Notes under the pieces: generated by a model
The model's database searches: none
Told to the model about the DNA's origin: nothing
Seen by the model: only the letters and a program-made list of their open reading frames with translations
In this document: positions 39,695 to 48,051 of the stretch, piece by piece
Position numbering within the stretch: position 1 is the stretch's first letter
Layout: each line of letters opens with the position of its first letter
Translations under genes and position numbers: made by a program
Assembly (NCBI GenBank): GCA_015472025.1
Contig: BNHL01000001.1
Span: forward strand, 3,460,001 to 3,524,000
Source of the DNA: Cytophagales bacterium WSM2-2
GTDB taxonomy: Bacteria; Bacteroidota; Bacteroidia; Cytophagales; Cyclobacteriaceae
DNA length: 64,000 bases
Reading direction: 5' to 3'

Positions 39695-41089
39695 ATGAGA
39701 ATTTTACAAACGACAATATTCTTTTTAATCACGTTTGTCGGAATTGCTCAAGAAAAATCGGTAATTATTTGTGGACAATACCAGGATGGATTAGCAAAGA
39801 CGATTTCAATTGACGTATCCAATTTACTTGATGAACACACAACGAATTATTTGGCATTTGTTGATGTAAAAATCGGAACATTCCGATTTGACTTTCCGAT
39901 AACTTCAACACAGGAAATCATTTTTAAATCAGATAGAAAATTAAATCTGATTCTTTCTGCCGGAGATAGTTTGTTTATAAAGTTTAATAAAAACCAAACA
40001 ATTGAGTTTTCCGGGGCAAACTCAAAAGTGAACCAGGAAATTTTCAATTATAGGTTGAACAAGAATAAAGACAGTTTCAAACCTGATTGTGAAGGAAAAA
40101 CATTAAAAGAGTACAAAAATGAATTGAACACCTGGACTCAAAAGGAATTGAAAGAATTTGAGGACTTTGAAGCAAAGAATAATTCTTCAAAACTTTTTCA
40201 GACGTGGACTAAAAATGACATTCTTTATAGAAACGCAAACTATCTTGTTGATTATGCCGCATACAAGCAAATGAACAATTTGCCGTTGGAGAAAGAACTA
40301 ATGGATAACCAACTTTTTTCTATTGACAATGACCAAGCATTAATATCATTATTCTATCGAGCACATTTGAACCAGTACTTAATTTTCAAATACAAGTTCC
40401 AGGATTTAGTTCCAAAGAAGAAAGAGAATTATGATAGTTTCAAAAATTTGCAAAATAGATTTGACAGTTTACTCACAGTTGAGAAGGTCACAAAATCAAG
40501 AGATGTTCTTGTAATTGATTTGTTTAATATTCTCTTAAAGAAAGATTTAGCTCATGCGACAGATTTCATAAATCATAACATCAACAAGATCCAGGACAAA
40601 GAACTAAGGGAATTGTTCATAAAACGAATTGAAACGTTCAAAGCAACAAACCTTTCAATTACATTTCTTGGAGAGCAAAATTCAAATTCAAAAATTATCG
40701 GAAATATTTTCAAAGACATGGCGGACCGTTTTCAGGGAAAAATAATTTACGTTGATTTTTGGGCAACGTGGTGCGGTCCTTGCCGAAGGGAATTTCCATA
40801 TTCAATTTCTTTGGATAATTCATTTAATGACAGAGATGTTGCTTTTGTTTATGTCTGCATGGATTCAGAATTGGAGAAATGGAAAACATCAGTTAAAAAT
40901 TTAAAATTGAATCCAAATCAATATTTCTTAAACGAAACAGAATCCAAAGTATTTAGACAGAAATTTCAAATACAGGGATTCCCGACTTATTATTTGATAG
41001 ACAAAACTGGAGAGTTAATTGATAGAGACGCTCCAAGGCCATCAAGTAAAGAAATCAAAGATAAAATTGAAACGTTGATAAAAGGATAA
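39695..41089 (+). CDS. TlpA-like thioredoxin-domain protein
   Basis: The 464-residue protein has a signal peptide ending IAQ (about 19), an N-terminal beta domain (about 25-110, DUF4369-like), a helical middle (about 130-320) and a C-terminal thioredoxin domain (about 330-460). The redox site is CGPC in VDFWATWCGPCRREFP, the cis-Pro loop is in IQGFPTYYLID. This architecture is the standard TlpA/ResA-like disulfide reductase in Bacteroidota, working in the periplasm, often coupled with nutrient uptake or cytochrome maturation. It is flanked by palindromes P4 and P5. Confidence 0.88.
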   Translation: MRILQTTIFFLITFVGIAQEKSVIICGQYQDGLAKTISIDVSNLLDEHTTNYLAFVDVKIGTFRFDFPITSTQEIIFKSDRKLNLILSAGDSLFIKFNKNQTIEFSGANSKVNQEIFNYRLNKNKDSFKPDCEGKTLKEYKNELNTWTQKELKEFEDFEAKNNSSKLFQTWTKNDILYRNANYLVDYAAYKQMNNLPLEKELMDNQLFSIDNDQALISLFYRAHLNQYLIFKYKFQDLVPKKKENYDSFKNLQNRFDSLLTVEKVTKSRDVLVIDLFNILLKKDLAHATDFINHNINKIQDKELRELFIKRIETFKATNLSITFLGEQNSNSKIIGNIFKDMADRFQGKIIYVDFWATWCGPCRREFPYSISLDNSFNDRDVAFVYVCMDSELEKWKTSVKNLKLNPNQYFLNETESKVFRQKFQIQGFPTYYLIDKTGELIDRDAPRPSSKEIKDKIETLIKG

Positions 41090-41104
41090 GGAAAAGCAAC
41101 TGTC

Positions 41105-41166
41105 GCCAACAAAGTGTTTTAGGTTAGCTCCCGCCTTTGCCTGTGTTCTTCATAGGCAAATTTTGA
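41105..41166. repeat. Left arm of palindrome P5 joined to a MITE end
   Basis: GCCAACAAAGTGTTTTAGGT then TAGCTCCCGCCTTTGCCTGT then GTTCTTCATAGGCAAATTTT. The palindrome's left arm breaks off directly into a MITE long-type left end; the right half of both is missing. This suggests insertion followed by deletion. Confidence 0.65.
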
Positions 41167-41194
41167 GGAAAAGAGCGAAATCAAGTACGAAACA

Positions 41195-41280
41195 GAGTAT
41201 TTCACACTAATGTGCGGTTAATACTCCATATATAAGGAAAATAGGCGTAATAGAGTTGCGCCTGTACTAATGTTGCCAGC
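41195..41280 (+). repeat. Two-hairpin cassette-end element, copy f
   Basis: GAGTATT (41195) pairs with AATACTC (41226) around an inner CACActaaTGTG hairpin. GGCGTAA (41244) pairs with TTGCGCC (41262). It ends CTGTACTAATGTTGCC. No gene sits between it and copy g, only 86 bases away. Confidence 0.7.
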
Positions 41281-41300
41281 AATGCCGCTAAAATGCAATC

Positions 41301-41348
41301 CGGTTACATAAAACTATTTTGACACCTGGGACATCTACGATGTAACCG
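41301..41348. repeat. Inverted repeat between elements f and g
   Basis: CGGTTACAT (41301-41309) and ATGTAACCG (41340-41348) are perfect inverted copies around 30 bases. They fill the space where a cassette's gene would be expected. Confidence 0.6.
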
Positions 41349-41366
41349 AATAACTTTAATGGAACA

Positions 41367-41464
41367 GAGTATGGGGAGTGATTTTCTCACACCATTTTGA
41401 TGTTCATACTCCACATATAAAGAAAATAGGCGCAATGAAGTTACGCCTGTACTAATGTTGGCGG
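41367..41464 (+). repeat. Two-hairpin cassette-end element, copy g
   Basis: GAGTATG (41367) pairs with CATACTC (41411). AGGCGCAA (41428) pairs with TTACGCCT (41448). It ends CTGTACTAATGTTGGCGGC, 32 bases before the next start. Confidence 0.72.
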
Positions 41465-41495
41465 CAAGCAAGACAACTCACCTAAAAATAGAAAC

Positions 41496-41924
41496 ATGAA
41501 AAGAATCAGTTTAATATTTATTTCCTTGATTTCGCTTTCAGCAGTTGGACAGAGTACGAGTGGAGAAAATCGAGACTTGAAATTTGATGCTTTAGACCTC
41601 AAGATAATCAAGCTGGCTGACTCTATCTTATCAGATCCCTCAAAATGGAATAAGCAAGATGACAGGGAATGTAAGGATGATATAACTGCTGGACGTTATA
41701 GTCTTTATTGTGCGCTATATAAAGCATCTATGGATGTACTCGGTGAGTACATTCATAGGAGAGCTGGGATGCAAGTTGTAAGATTTACTTTAGAAAAGTA
41801 CGAAAACGGTAGAGTTAAGGAACACCGACTTATGGACTGGAATAATCATCCTGACACATCATTTGAAGAGGTAAAAAAAGTACTTAAAGAGGCTATAGAG
41901 ACGGTTAAGAAACAGGTGCATTAG
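41496..41924 (+). CDS. Small secreted protein, cassette gene
   Basis: The 142-residue protein has a signal peptide ending VGQ (about 19) and a soluble domain (LKFDALDLKIIKLADSILSD, DITAGRYSLYCALYKASMDVLGEYIHRRAGMQVVRFTLEKY). Two conserved-looking Cys (in REC and LYC) could pair. The family is not recognised. It follows hairpin element g by 32 bases. Confidence 0.65.
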   Translation: MKRISLIFISLISLSAVGQSTSGENRDLKFDALDLKIIKLADSILSDPSKWNKQDDRECKDDITAGRYSLYCALYKASMDVLGEYIHRRAGMQVVRFTLEKYENGRVKEHRLMDWNNHPDTSFEEVKKVLKEAIETVKKQVH

Positions 41925-42041
41925 GGTAAACAGGAACAATAGAATATAGTATTAATACTTGCCCGCCTCTTGTTTAAAAATTCTGTAAGTTTGATTTGCC
42001 ATTCTAACCTAAGGGGAGTGACTAAACTTAATTTCTATTAA

Positions 42042-42410
42042 ATGAGAAATGGTTCAACAATAAGGCGAATGCTACCGAATTGGTGGTTATCCATTTTATT
42101 GTGCACCCTCATTTTTGCCGTTAATACTCCTTCTTTCAGTGGTCAGCTAAGAGTACCTGTTAAGACTGAACAGCGCGAAACAGTCAGATCGAAAAGAACC
42201 TCAATAATTTCTTTTCAGAAATGCTGTCATTCAGGTCATCATCTAGACATTTTTGAAAACGGGTTCCTCTATTCGATACTGAGTTGCTCAGGCAACATTC
42301 AAATCGAGATAAGGAATCAATCAAAGCGAATTCTGAAGTTCAAACCGAATACCTTTTGCCGGGCACACAAGATTAGCCCGCGATTAAGCTTAGACGCCCC
42401 GTTTGCTTAA
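42042..42410 (+). CDS. Hypothetical protein with signal anchor, uncertain
   Basis: The 122-residue frame starts MRNGSTIRRMLPNWWLSILLCTLIFAV, a plausible membrane or export signal, and ends with a Cys/His-containing stretch (KCCHSGHHLDIFENG...CSGNIQIEIRN). It could be a real small membrane protein or a chance frame. No family is recognised, and it is followed by AT-rich sequence with no palindrome. The start is 3 bases after TATTAA, with no clear ribosome binding site. Confidence 0.4.
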   Translation: MRNGSTIRRMLPNWWLSILLCTLIFAVNTPSFSGQLRVPVKTEQRETVRSKRTSIISFQKCCHSGHHLDIFENGFLYSILSCSGNIQIEIRNQSKRILKFKPNTFCRAHKISPRLSLDAPFA

Positions 42411-42504
42411 ATAAAGGATTCAATCCCCCGCCAGCTAATACTGGCCATCAATAATTTTTTTAATCAAATGCTCGCCCGCCGAGCAACTATTTCCATTCAA
42501 GACA

Positions 42505-42699
42505 ATGAAGACTTTTAGAAAAGTGTTTCGGGTAATTATATTAACATTCGTAATTGCATTAGCTGCCTCAGGCGCAGGCATGCTTGGCGTTTTCTACCCT
42601 CATACGCGCGAACGATATATGGACAAGGCAATCACAATTGAACAAGTTGATAAAAAGACGGAGGAGAAAGGAGACGAGGAAGATGAGGAGAAAGATTAG
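42505..42699 (+). CDS. Small single-pass membrane protein with acidic tail
   Basis: The 64-residue protein has one transmembrane helix (VIILTFVIALAASGAGMLGVFY, about 10-31), basic residues in front of it (KTFRKVFR) and a very acidic tail (DKKTEEKGDEEDEEKD). Charge layout predicts an N-in orientation with the acidic tail outside. The family is not recognised. It is followed by TIR fragments of the MITE long type (CTTGCCGGTATTCTTCACTG at 42711). Confidence 0.55.
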   Translation: MKTFRKVFRVIILTFVIALAASGAGMLGVFYPHTRERYMDKAITIEQVDKKTEEKGDEEDEEKD

Positions 42700-42903
42700 C
42701 AATCTTTCTCCTTGCCGGTATTCTTCACTGGCAAATTCGACTAAATTATCAGTTAGTTGATCCTCTATTAGAAATTTCGCCTTTGTTGGTATTCTCCTCA
42801 CCCTAAGAAAATTATAGGCTAACCAAACTTCTTGATTTTAGTCAAGAGCAAGAATTGGATTTGTGTTGACTTTTGTATCGTCAATATAAAAAACACAAAT
42901 ATT

Positions 42904-43464
42904 ATGACTACAAAAACAATCTTACTAACCGCATTTTACTTGACACTTTCGTCAAGTTCATTTGCACAAAACAATTCAAAAATGAAAAACATCAACAACA
43001 ACGCACCGGTAAAGTGCAGCAAGGAAATCACTATTAATGCAAGTAGTGAAAAAGTATGGTCAGTGCTAACGGGCATTAACAATTGGACAAAATGGCAAAA
43101 GGAAATTATCAGGTCAAGATTAAATGGTGAGCTGAAGCAAAACACAACATTTGACTGGAGATCGGGCAGCGTTAATATACATTCAACTCTTCATACGGTC
43201 GAGGTCTTTAAAAACATCGGGTGGACAGGGAATGCATTGGGCACATTTGTCATCCATAACTGGACATTAACTGAAGATAACGGGCAAATAAAAGTTTCTG
43301 TTGACGAAAGCATGGAAGGTTTCTTTGCAAGCGTGTTTAAAAAGAAATTCAACAGGAATTTAGAAAAGGTTTTGGGAACCTGGCTTGACTTATTAAAACA
43401 AGAATGTGAAAAAGATGTACCTGTCGCAAACAGGCAAACAGCTATGCATCATTCTAATTTATGA
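42904..43464 (+). CDS. SRPBCC-fold (polyketide cyclase-like) protein with signal peptide
   Basis: Starting at the ATG at 42904, the 186-residue product has a signal peptide ending FAQ (about 21) and a START/SRPBCC domain: CSKEITINASSEKVWSVLTGINNWTKWQKEI (about 37-67), WTGNALGTFVIHNWTLTEDNGQIKVSVDESMEG (about 112-144) and a long C-terminal helix. The fold binds small hydrophobic ligands. It is the first of three genes, with a cupin and a Crp regulator following within 60 bases. Confidence 0.8.
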   Translation: MTTKTILLTAFYLTLSSSSFAQNNSKMKNINNNAPVKCSKEITINASSEKVWSVLTGINNWTKWQKEIIRSRLNGELKQNTTFDWRSGSVNIHSTLHTVEVFKNIGWTGNALGTFVIHNWTLTEDNGQIKVSVDESMEGFFASVFKKKFNRNLEKVLGTWLDLLKQECEKDVPVANRQTAMHHSNL

Positions 43465-43520
43465 CTTCTGCAAAAAGTTAATAACAAAATTGGTAACATA
43501 GTTAAGAAACATTTCAAAAG

Positions 43521-44072
43521 ATGGCTTTTAAGAACAAGCAAATCAGCAATCCAAAAACCGGACAGGACATTAAGTTTTTGCAGACTGCTAAAGACACTAA
43601 CGGAAACCTGTTAGAGATGGAAGCAACATACAACTCTTACTCCAAAGAGCCTGCTGCACATTATCATCCTTTCCAGGTTGAAGATTTTACCGTCTTATCC
43701 GGACAATTAACTGTACGTATTGATGGACATCTGAAAGTCTTAAAGCAAGGTGATACGTTGCATATTCCTATAAACAAAATACACTCGATGTGGAATGACA
43801 CGAGCGGAAAAACGATAGTAAATTGGAAAATTCAACCGGCAATGAACACTGAAAACTTATTAGAAACCGCTACCGGACTTGCCATTGACGGTAAGATAAA
43901 TGACGATGGGGTCCCTAACATTTTACAGGCTGCTTTAGTAGCAAACGAATATTCCGATATGTTCCGACTTTCTAAACCACCTTTTGCAGTTCAGAAAGCC
44001 CTGTTCATTATCCTGACACCGTTTTCGTATTTGTTTGGCTACAGACCCACTTACAAAAAATACCTTGACTGA
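43521..44072 (+). CDS. Cupin-domain protein
   Basis: The 183-residue protein has cupin motif 1 AAHYHPFQVEDFTVLSGQLTVRIDG (His at about 46 and 48, Glu at 53) and motif 2 HIPINKIHSMWNDTSG (about 88-103). A single metal-binding beta barrel, soluble. The C-terminal 45 residues carry a hydrophobic helix (FAVQKALFIILTPFSYLFGY) that could be membrane-associated. It overlaps the Crp gene start by 8 bases. Confidence 0.85.
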   Translation: MAFKNKQISNPKTGQDIKFLQTAKDTNGNLLEMEATYNSYSKEPAAHYHPFQVEDFTVLSGQLTVRIDGHLKVLKQGDTLHIPINKIHSMWNDTSGKTIVNWKIQPAMNTENLLETATGLAIDGKINDDGVPNILQAALVANEYSDMFRLSKPPFAVQKALFIILTPFSYLFGYRPTYKKYLD

Positions 44073-44640
44073 TAAATTCAAATTCTTCTGTACTAAAGTC
44101 ATCTCTTTTAATGAAGACGAATGGAATGCGATGGAAAGATGTCTTAAGATAAAAGTATTAGGCAAGGGTGAGCATTTTTTAAAAGAAGGTGAAGTCTGTC
44201 ATAAGATGGGTTTTGTTGTAGAAGGTTATACAAGATTGACTTTTCTAATACAAGGAGAAGAAATAACTAAAGACTTTTGTTTTGAGAATACGTTCACGGG
44301 TTCTTTGGCAAGTTTTCTTTCGCGTAAACCTGCCCAATTCAGTGTCGTGGCAATGGAAGATACTCGCCTTATAACTTTTGAATATGATGCCATAATGAAG
44401 CTCTACTCAGATTATCATTGCTGGAGTAATTTTGGCAGAATAATAGTAGAGCAATTTGCTATAAGAAAAGAAAACAGAGAAGTCTCTTTTTTGCTGTATA
44501 GTCCTGAAAAGCGCTACTTAGAGTTGTTAGAACAACATCCTTATATTATACAAAGGGCCCCATTAAAACTAGTCGCTTCCTTTCTTGGTATGACACCTGA
44601 AACATTAAGCAGAGTAAGGAATAAGATTTCCAATAACTGA
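44065..44640 (+). CDS. Crp/Fnr family transcriptional regulator
   Basis: I choose TTG at 44065, which overlaps the cupin stop and gives 191 residues beginning TDKFKFFC; an earlier TTG at 44035 is also in frame. The cyclic-nucleotide-binding-like barrel (about 20-130) lacks the Arg-Glu cAMP site (VLGKGEHFLKEGEVCHKMGFVVEGYTRL), and the C-terminal helix-turn-helix is KLVASFLGMTPETLSRVRNKI (about 170-190). Bacteroidota Crp proteins of this kind often sense other signals. The overlap with the cupin gene indicates translational coupling. Confidence 0.85.
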   Translation: MTDKFKFFCTKVISFNEDEWNAMERCLKIKVLGKGEHFLKEGEVCHKMGFVVEGYTRLTFLIQGEEITKDFCFENTFTGSLASFLSRKPAQFSVVAMEDTRLITFEYDAIMKLYSDYHCWSNFGRIIVEQFAIRKENREVSFLLYSPEKRYLELLEQHPYIIQRAPLKLVASFLGMTPETLSRVRNKISNN

Positions 44641-44703
44641 ACTTTGACCGGCAAAGGACGAGGCCCACATAAAATACGATTTAGCTAATAACTATTAGCT
44701 TAT

Positions 44704-44711
44704 TATCTTTG
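44704..44711 (+). promoter_or_regulatory. -7 promoter element TATCTTTG of the ABC-F gene
   Basis: TATCTTTG matches TAnnTTTG and lies 19 bases before the ATG at 44731. It separates the ABC-F gene from the regulator block, so this gene has its own promoter. Confidence 0.6.
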
Positions 44712-44730
44712 CCCCCTTATTTTTCAATTT

Positions 44731-46362
44731 ATGATTTCAGTAGACGCAGTAGGCGTAGAATTTAGCGGAACGGTGTTGTTTAGCGACATTACCTTTAACA
44801 TTAATGAGAATGACCGCATAGCCCTGATGGGTAAAAATGGTGCTGGTAAGAGTACGTTGCTCAAGATTATAGCCGGGGTGAACAAGCCCACCCGTGGCAA
44901 GGTGAGCGCCCCCAGAGAGGCCGTGATTGCCTACCTGCCCCAACATTTGCTTACTCATGACAATGATACCGTGTTTGATGAGGCCTCGAAGGCTTTCGCG
45001 AAGATCAACGGCATGAAAAAGAAAATAGACGAACTAAACCACCAGCTGGAAACACGCACGGATTATGAGTCGGACGATTATGCCAAGATTATTGAACAAG
45101 TAAGTGAACTGAGTGAGAAGTATTATTCTATAGAGGAAATTAACTACGATGCCGAGATTGAGAAAACGTTGATGGGCCTCGGCTTTCTGCGATCGGATTT
45201 TACCCGCCCTACCAATGAGTTTAGTGGGGGCTGGCGCATGCGTATTGAGCTTGCCAAAATACTGTTGCAAAAACCTGATTTGATTTTATTGGATGAGCCC
45301 ACGAACCACCTGGATATAGAGTCGGTGCAGTGGCTGGAGGAGTTTTTGAAGACCAACGCCAAGGCAGTAATCGTGATCAGCCACGATAAAACGTTTGTCG
45401 ATAACCTGACGAACCGCACCATTGAGGTAACGATGGGCCGCATCTACGATTACAAAACAAACTACACGCACTACTTACAGCTGCGCAAGGAAAGACGCGA
45501 GCAGCAACAAAAGCAATTTGATGATCAGGCGAAAGAGATTGCAGATATTGAAGCGTTCATCGAGCGCTTTAAAGGCACTTACTCGAAAACGTTGCAGGTG
45601 CAGTCGCGGGTGAAGATGCTGGAAAAGATAAAGATTGTTGAAGTTGATGAAGTTGACAGCAGTGCGTTGAATTTGAAATTTCCTCCTGCGCCACGTTCGG
45701 GCAACTACCCGGTGATGGTGAGTGACCTCACCAAAAAGTATGGCGACCACACGGTGTTCAACGATGTGAGTCTTACCATTGCCCGCGGTGAAAAGGTTGC
45801 GTTTGTTGGAAAGAACGGTGAAGGAAAATCAACGCTGGTGAAGGCGATCATGGGCGAGATTGATTTTGAGGGCAAGTGCCAACTCGGTCACGGTTCGATG
45901 ATCGGTTACTTTGCACAGAACCAGGCTGCACTGCTGGAAGAAGACATCACGGTATTTCAGACCATCGACCAGATTGCCGTAGGGGACATCCGCACGAAGA
46001 TCAAAGATATTCTCGGAGCGTTCATGTTTAGCGGTGATGATATTGAAAAGAAGGTAAAAATGCTTTCAGGTGGAGAGCGCACGCGCCTGGCGATGATCAA
46101 ATTGTTGCTTCAGCCGGTGAACTTGTTAATTCTGGATGAGCCTACTAACCACCTGGACATTCGCACAAAAGATATTCTGAAAGATGCGCTCCGTGCATTT
46201 GATGGAACGATGATTCTTGTATCGCACGATAGGGATTTTTTGGATGGGTTGGCGAATAAGGTGTTTGAGTTTGGGAACAAGCGTGTAAAAGAACACTTTG
46301 AGGACATCACCGGATTCTTGAGAAATAAGAAGATGGAGAATTTGAGAGAGATTGAACGGTAA
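44731..46362 (+). CDS. ABC-F family ATPase (ribosome-associated)
   Basis: The 543-residue protein has two ABC domains: Walker A GKNGAGKST (about 35-43) and GKNGEGKST (about 361-369), signatures FSGGWRMR (about 165-172) and LSGGERTR (about 449-456), Walker B LILLDEPTN and LLILDEPTN, joined by a charged linker (RKERREQQQKQFDDQAKEIADIEAFIE). There are no membrane segments. ABC-F proteins bind the ribosomal E site to restart stalled ribosomes or confer antibiotic resistance. Base composition is clearly more GC-rich than the flanking cassette genes and resembles the chromosomal genes, so it is probably a resident gene inside the island. Confidence 0.92.
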   Translation: MISVDAVGVEFSGTVLFSDITFNINENDRIALMGKNGAGKSTLLKIIAGVNKPTRGKVSAPREAVIAYLPQHLLTHDNDTVFDEASKAFAKINGMKKKIDELNHQLETRTDYESDDYAKIIEQVSELSEKYYSIEEINYDAEIEKTLMGLGFLRSDFTRPTNEFSGGWRMRIELAKILLQKPDLILLDEPTNHLDIESVQWLEEFLKTNAKAVIVISHDKTFVDNLTNRTIEVTMGRIYDYKTNYTHYLQLRKERREQQQKQFDDQAKEIADIEAFIERFKGTYSKTLQVQSRVKMLEKIKIVEVDEVDSSALNLKFPPAPRSGNYPVMVSDLTKKYGDHTVFNDVSLTIARGEKVAFVGKNGEGKSTLVKAIMGEIDFEGKCQLGHGSMIGYFAQNQAALLEEDITVFQTIDQIAVGDIRTKIKDILGAFMFSGDDIEKKVKMLSGGERTRLAMIKLLLQPVNLLILDEPTNHLDIRTKDILKDALRAFDGTMILVSHDRDFLDGLANKVFEFGNKRVKEHFEDITGFLRNKKMENLREIER

Positions 46363-46743
46363 GTCGTTAGCCCGCCTTTGCCGGTGTTTACCTGTAAATT
46401 TTGAACGACAACGATATAAGAATTCTATTAGTCTAGGTCGATGGTAACACTGACTTTAGGCAAAGAGCAGACCGAAAGCAAGGAGATCAGTCACTAAATA
46501 GACAAGGGTTAGCATCTATAGCTAACCCTCTACAATGAATAGCATCTTTCCTAAACTTTAAGACCTTATTCAGTGATAATCATACAACGTTGACAAGAGG
46601 AATTTAATTGAAGTCGATTTACTTTTTACGTGAACGGTGGGATGCAAATATTATTTCTACGAAAATGATACAACTACCTCTGAAAAGCGAAATCAAACTG
46701 ACGATCAAAGCAATGACCGCTACTGTTAAAGGAAAAAGCGCAG
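46363..46743. other. Intergenic region of 381 bp with MITE fragment and hairpin
   Basis: CCCGCCTTTGCCGGTGTTTA then CCTGTAAATTTTGAACGACA (46373-46412) is a damaged left end of the long MITE, breaking off after ATAAGAATTCTATTA. GGGTTAGC (46506-46513) and GCTAACCC (46521-46528) form a perfect hairpin without a T run. I see no gene; one open frame over the end is antisense to the YodC-like gene. Confidence 0.6.
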
Positions 46744-46962
46744 TTAGAAAAATGTTATATCTGTTTCTTTTAGTCTCAAGTCCTTTTGTTTAAACCATTT
46801 GGTTTTGAGAGCAGCCTTTTTTCCAGAAAAATAACTGCATTTAAATTCGGATTCACCTTTTTTATTTGTTCGAACATCTTCAATACACATTTGCAAGCCA
46901 TTGTTAATCGTTGGTTTGATGTGTTTGACTAAATCGCCAACTGCAAATTGAACTTTATCCAT
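46744..46962 (-). CDS. YodC-like (DUF2158) small protein
   Basis: Starting at the ATG at 46962, the 72-residue product reads MDKVQFAVGDLVKHIKPTIN then continues with CSYFSGKKAALKTKWFKQKDL. The opening FxVGDLVxxK and the aromatic FSGKK...FKQKDL end match DUF2158/YodC-like proteins, small SH3-like barrels. Function unknown. One of only two minus-strand genes in the 32-59 kb stretch; an insertion separate from the + strand array is likely. Confidence 0.75.
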   Translation of the reverse strand: MDKVQFAVGDLVKHIKPTINNGLQMCIEDVRTNKKGESEFKCSYFSGKKAALKTKWFKQKDLRLKETDITFF

Positions 46963-47127
46963 AAGATAAAAATACAAAAATACCTATATAAGAATTTAAC
47001 AGTTCAATGATGGTCTGAGGTCGGGTGTTGTCACCGACCTGTCCAGGAGCTCTCCTTTCTCAGCAGAGTCTACATTTCGGGACTCTGTGCGATTGAAACT
47101 TGCTTGCATCTACGTATACCGGCTTCA

Positions 47128-47541
47128 CTATTTTTTGTAATAGTTTCTTATCGCATGGTCTTCTTTCTGCTTCGCTTTGATCTTGCTCATAACTACGTAG
47201 CGAACGAGATTAATCCATGTAGGTGTTAATTCTTTGCGTGCAAGCAAATGATTGAGTGCAGCTTCGAACTTGGCTTTACCAAATCTTACGAATAACTCAC
47301 GCTTGCTGAATTTTCTTGAACTGCTATTGTACTCTTCATTAAATCGCTGCTTCCATTCTTTCACATTGACGTGAAAAGTTTTCTCAAGGACAAGCCATAC
47401 TTTATCAATGTCTGTGTCTTCAAAGACTTTGGCCACGTCCTCGGGAATGTTGCTCACGTTACGGGCATCGTTATCAAAAACTTTGGGTGCACCAAAGTCA
47501 CCCCAATTATCGAAATCGGTGTATTTACCACGCCCGCCCAT
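47128..47541 (-). CDS. Hypothetical basic helical protein
   Basis: The 137-residue protein starts MGGRGKYTDFDNWGDFGAPKVF, then an acidic segment and a long helical part (LVLEKTFHVNVKEWKQRFNEEYNSSSRKFSKRELFVRFGKAKFEAALNHLLARK). The mix of basic helices and a short N-terminal Gly-rich motif suggests nucleic-acid or protein binding. No family is recognised. It is probably paired with the YodC-like gene on the same strand. Confidence 0.55.
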   Translation of the reverse strand: MGGRGKYTDFDNWGDFGAPKVFDNDARNVSNIPEDVAKVFEDTDIDKVWLVLEKTFHVNVKEWKQRFNEEYNSSSRKFSKRELFVRFGKAKFEAALNHLLARKELTPTWINLVRYVVMSKIKAKQKEDHAIRNYYKK

Positions 47542-47647
47542 AAGCCATTTCTTTAGTCTTGCAAAGCTAAAAAAATTAGTAATTACCTATGAAATATTAA
47601 GCCAAAATATTTAGTATTTTTAACTCGAAATTTTAAAAGATTGAAAT

Positions 47648-47872
47648 ATGGTACAATTACGAATAGGAGATGTGTTTAGACTGTCTGATGACATCAGGAA
47701 AAAGGCCAAAACGGAGTATGAATTTGCGGTTGTGACCGATGTAAGTATGAGTGGGCTGATGATTGAAGCGGAATTTACGGCTAAACCTAAAGATGTGAGG
47801 AAGATTAAAAATCTTGACCCAACCTATCAAGGTAGAGTGTTTACTTTTATTCAGTCCGATGTTTTGGCATAG
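47648..47872 (+). CDS. Small hypothetical protein (74 aa)
   Basis: The 74-residue protein is soluble and probably beta-rich (VQLRIGDVFRLSDDIRKKAKTEYEFAVVTDVSMSGLMIEAEF). It is divergent from the gene at 47128 with 106 bases between. No family is recognised. The next 90 bases contain a repeat element and a hairpin. Confidence 0.5.
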   Translation: MVQLRIGDVFRLSDDIRKKAKTEYEFAVVTDVSMSGLMIEAEFTAKPKDVRKIKNLDPTYQGRVFTFIQSDVLA

Positions 47873-47883
47873 CTGAAAACAAA

Positions 47884-47962
47884 GTCCCGTTCTCAGCAGA
47901 GTCTCCGTTTTCGGGACTCTGTTCTTAGTTTACAACGCAAGTCATTTCATTTAACTTGCGTT
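47884..47962. repeat. CAGAGTCTC element and hairpin
   Basis: GTTCTCAGCAGAGTCTCCGT then TTTCGGGACTCTG is the same element as at 36006, 47058 and 49430 (CAGAGTC pairs with GACTCTG). AACGCAAGT (47934) then pairs with ACTTGCGTT (47962) around 11 bases, a hairpin without T run. Confidence 0.65.
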
Positions 47963-48051
47963 ACCAGTGCTGCCATAAACACCGGCCATTAGCGATCATT
48001 GTAAAACGATAGAATCCACTGACTAAAGACGAACAATCGAAAAGACTAAAA

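Noticed and set aside
46608..46793. 61-codon + strand frame before the YodC-like gene
   Set aside because: It overlaps the YodC-like gene in antisense, has no recognisable domain and starts with TTG in a region of MITE debris.
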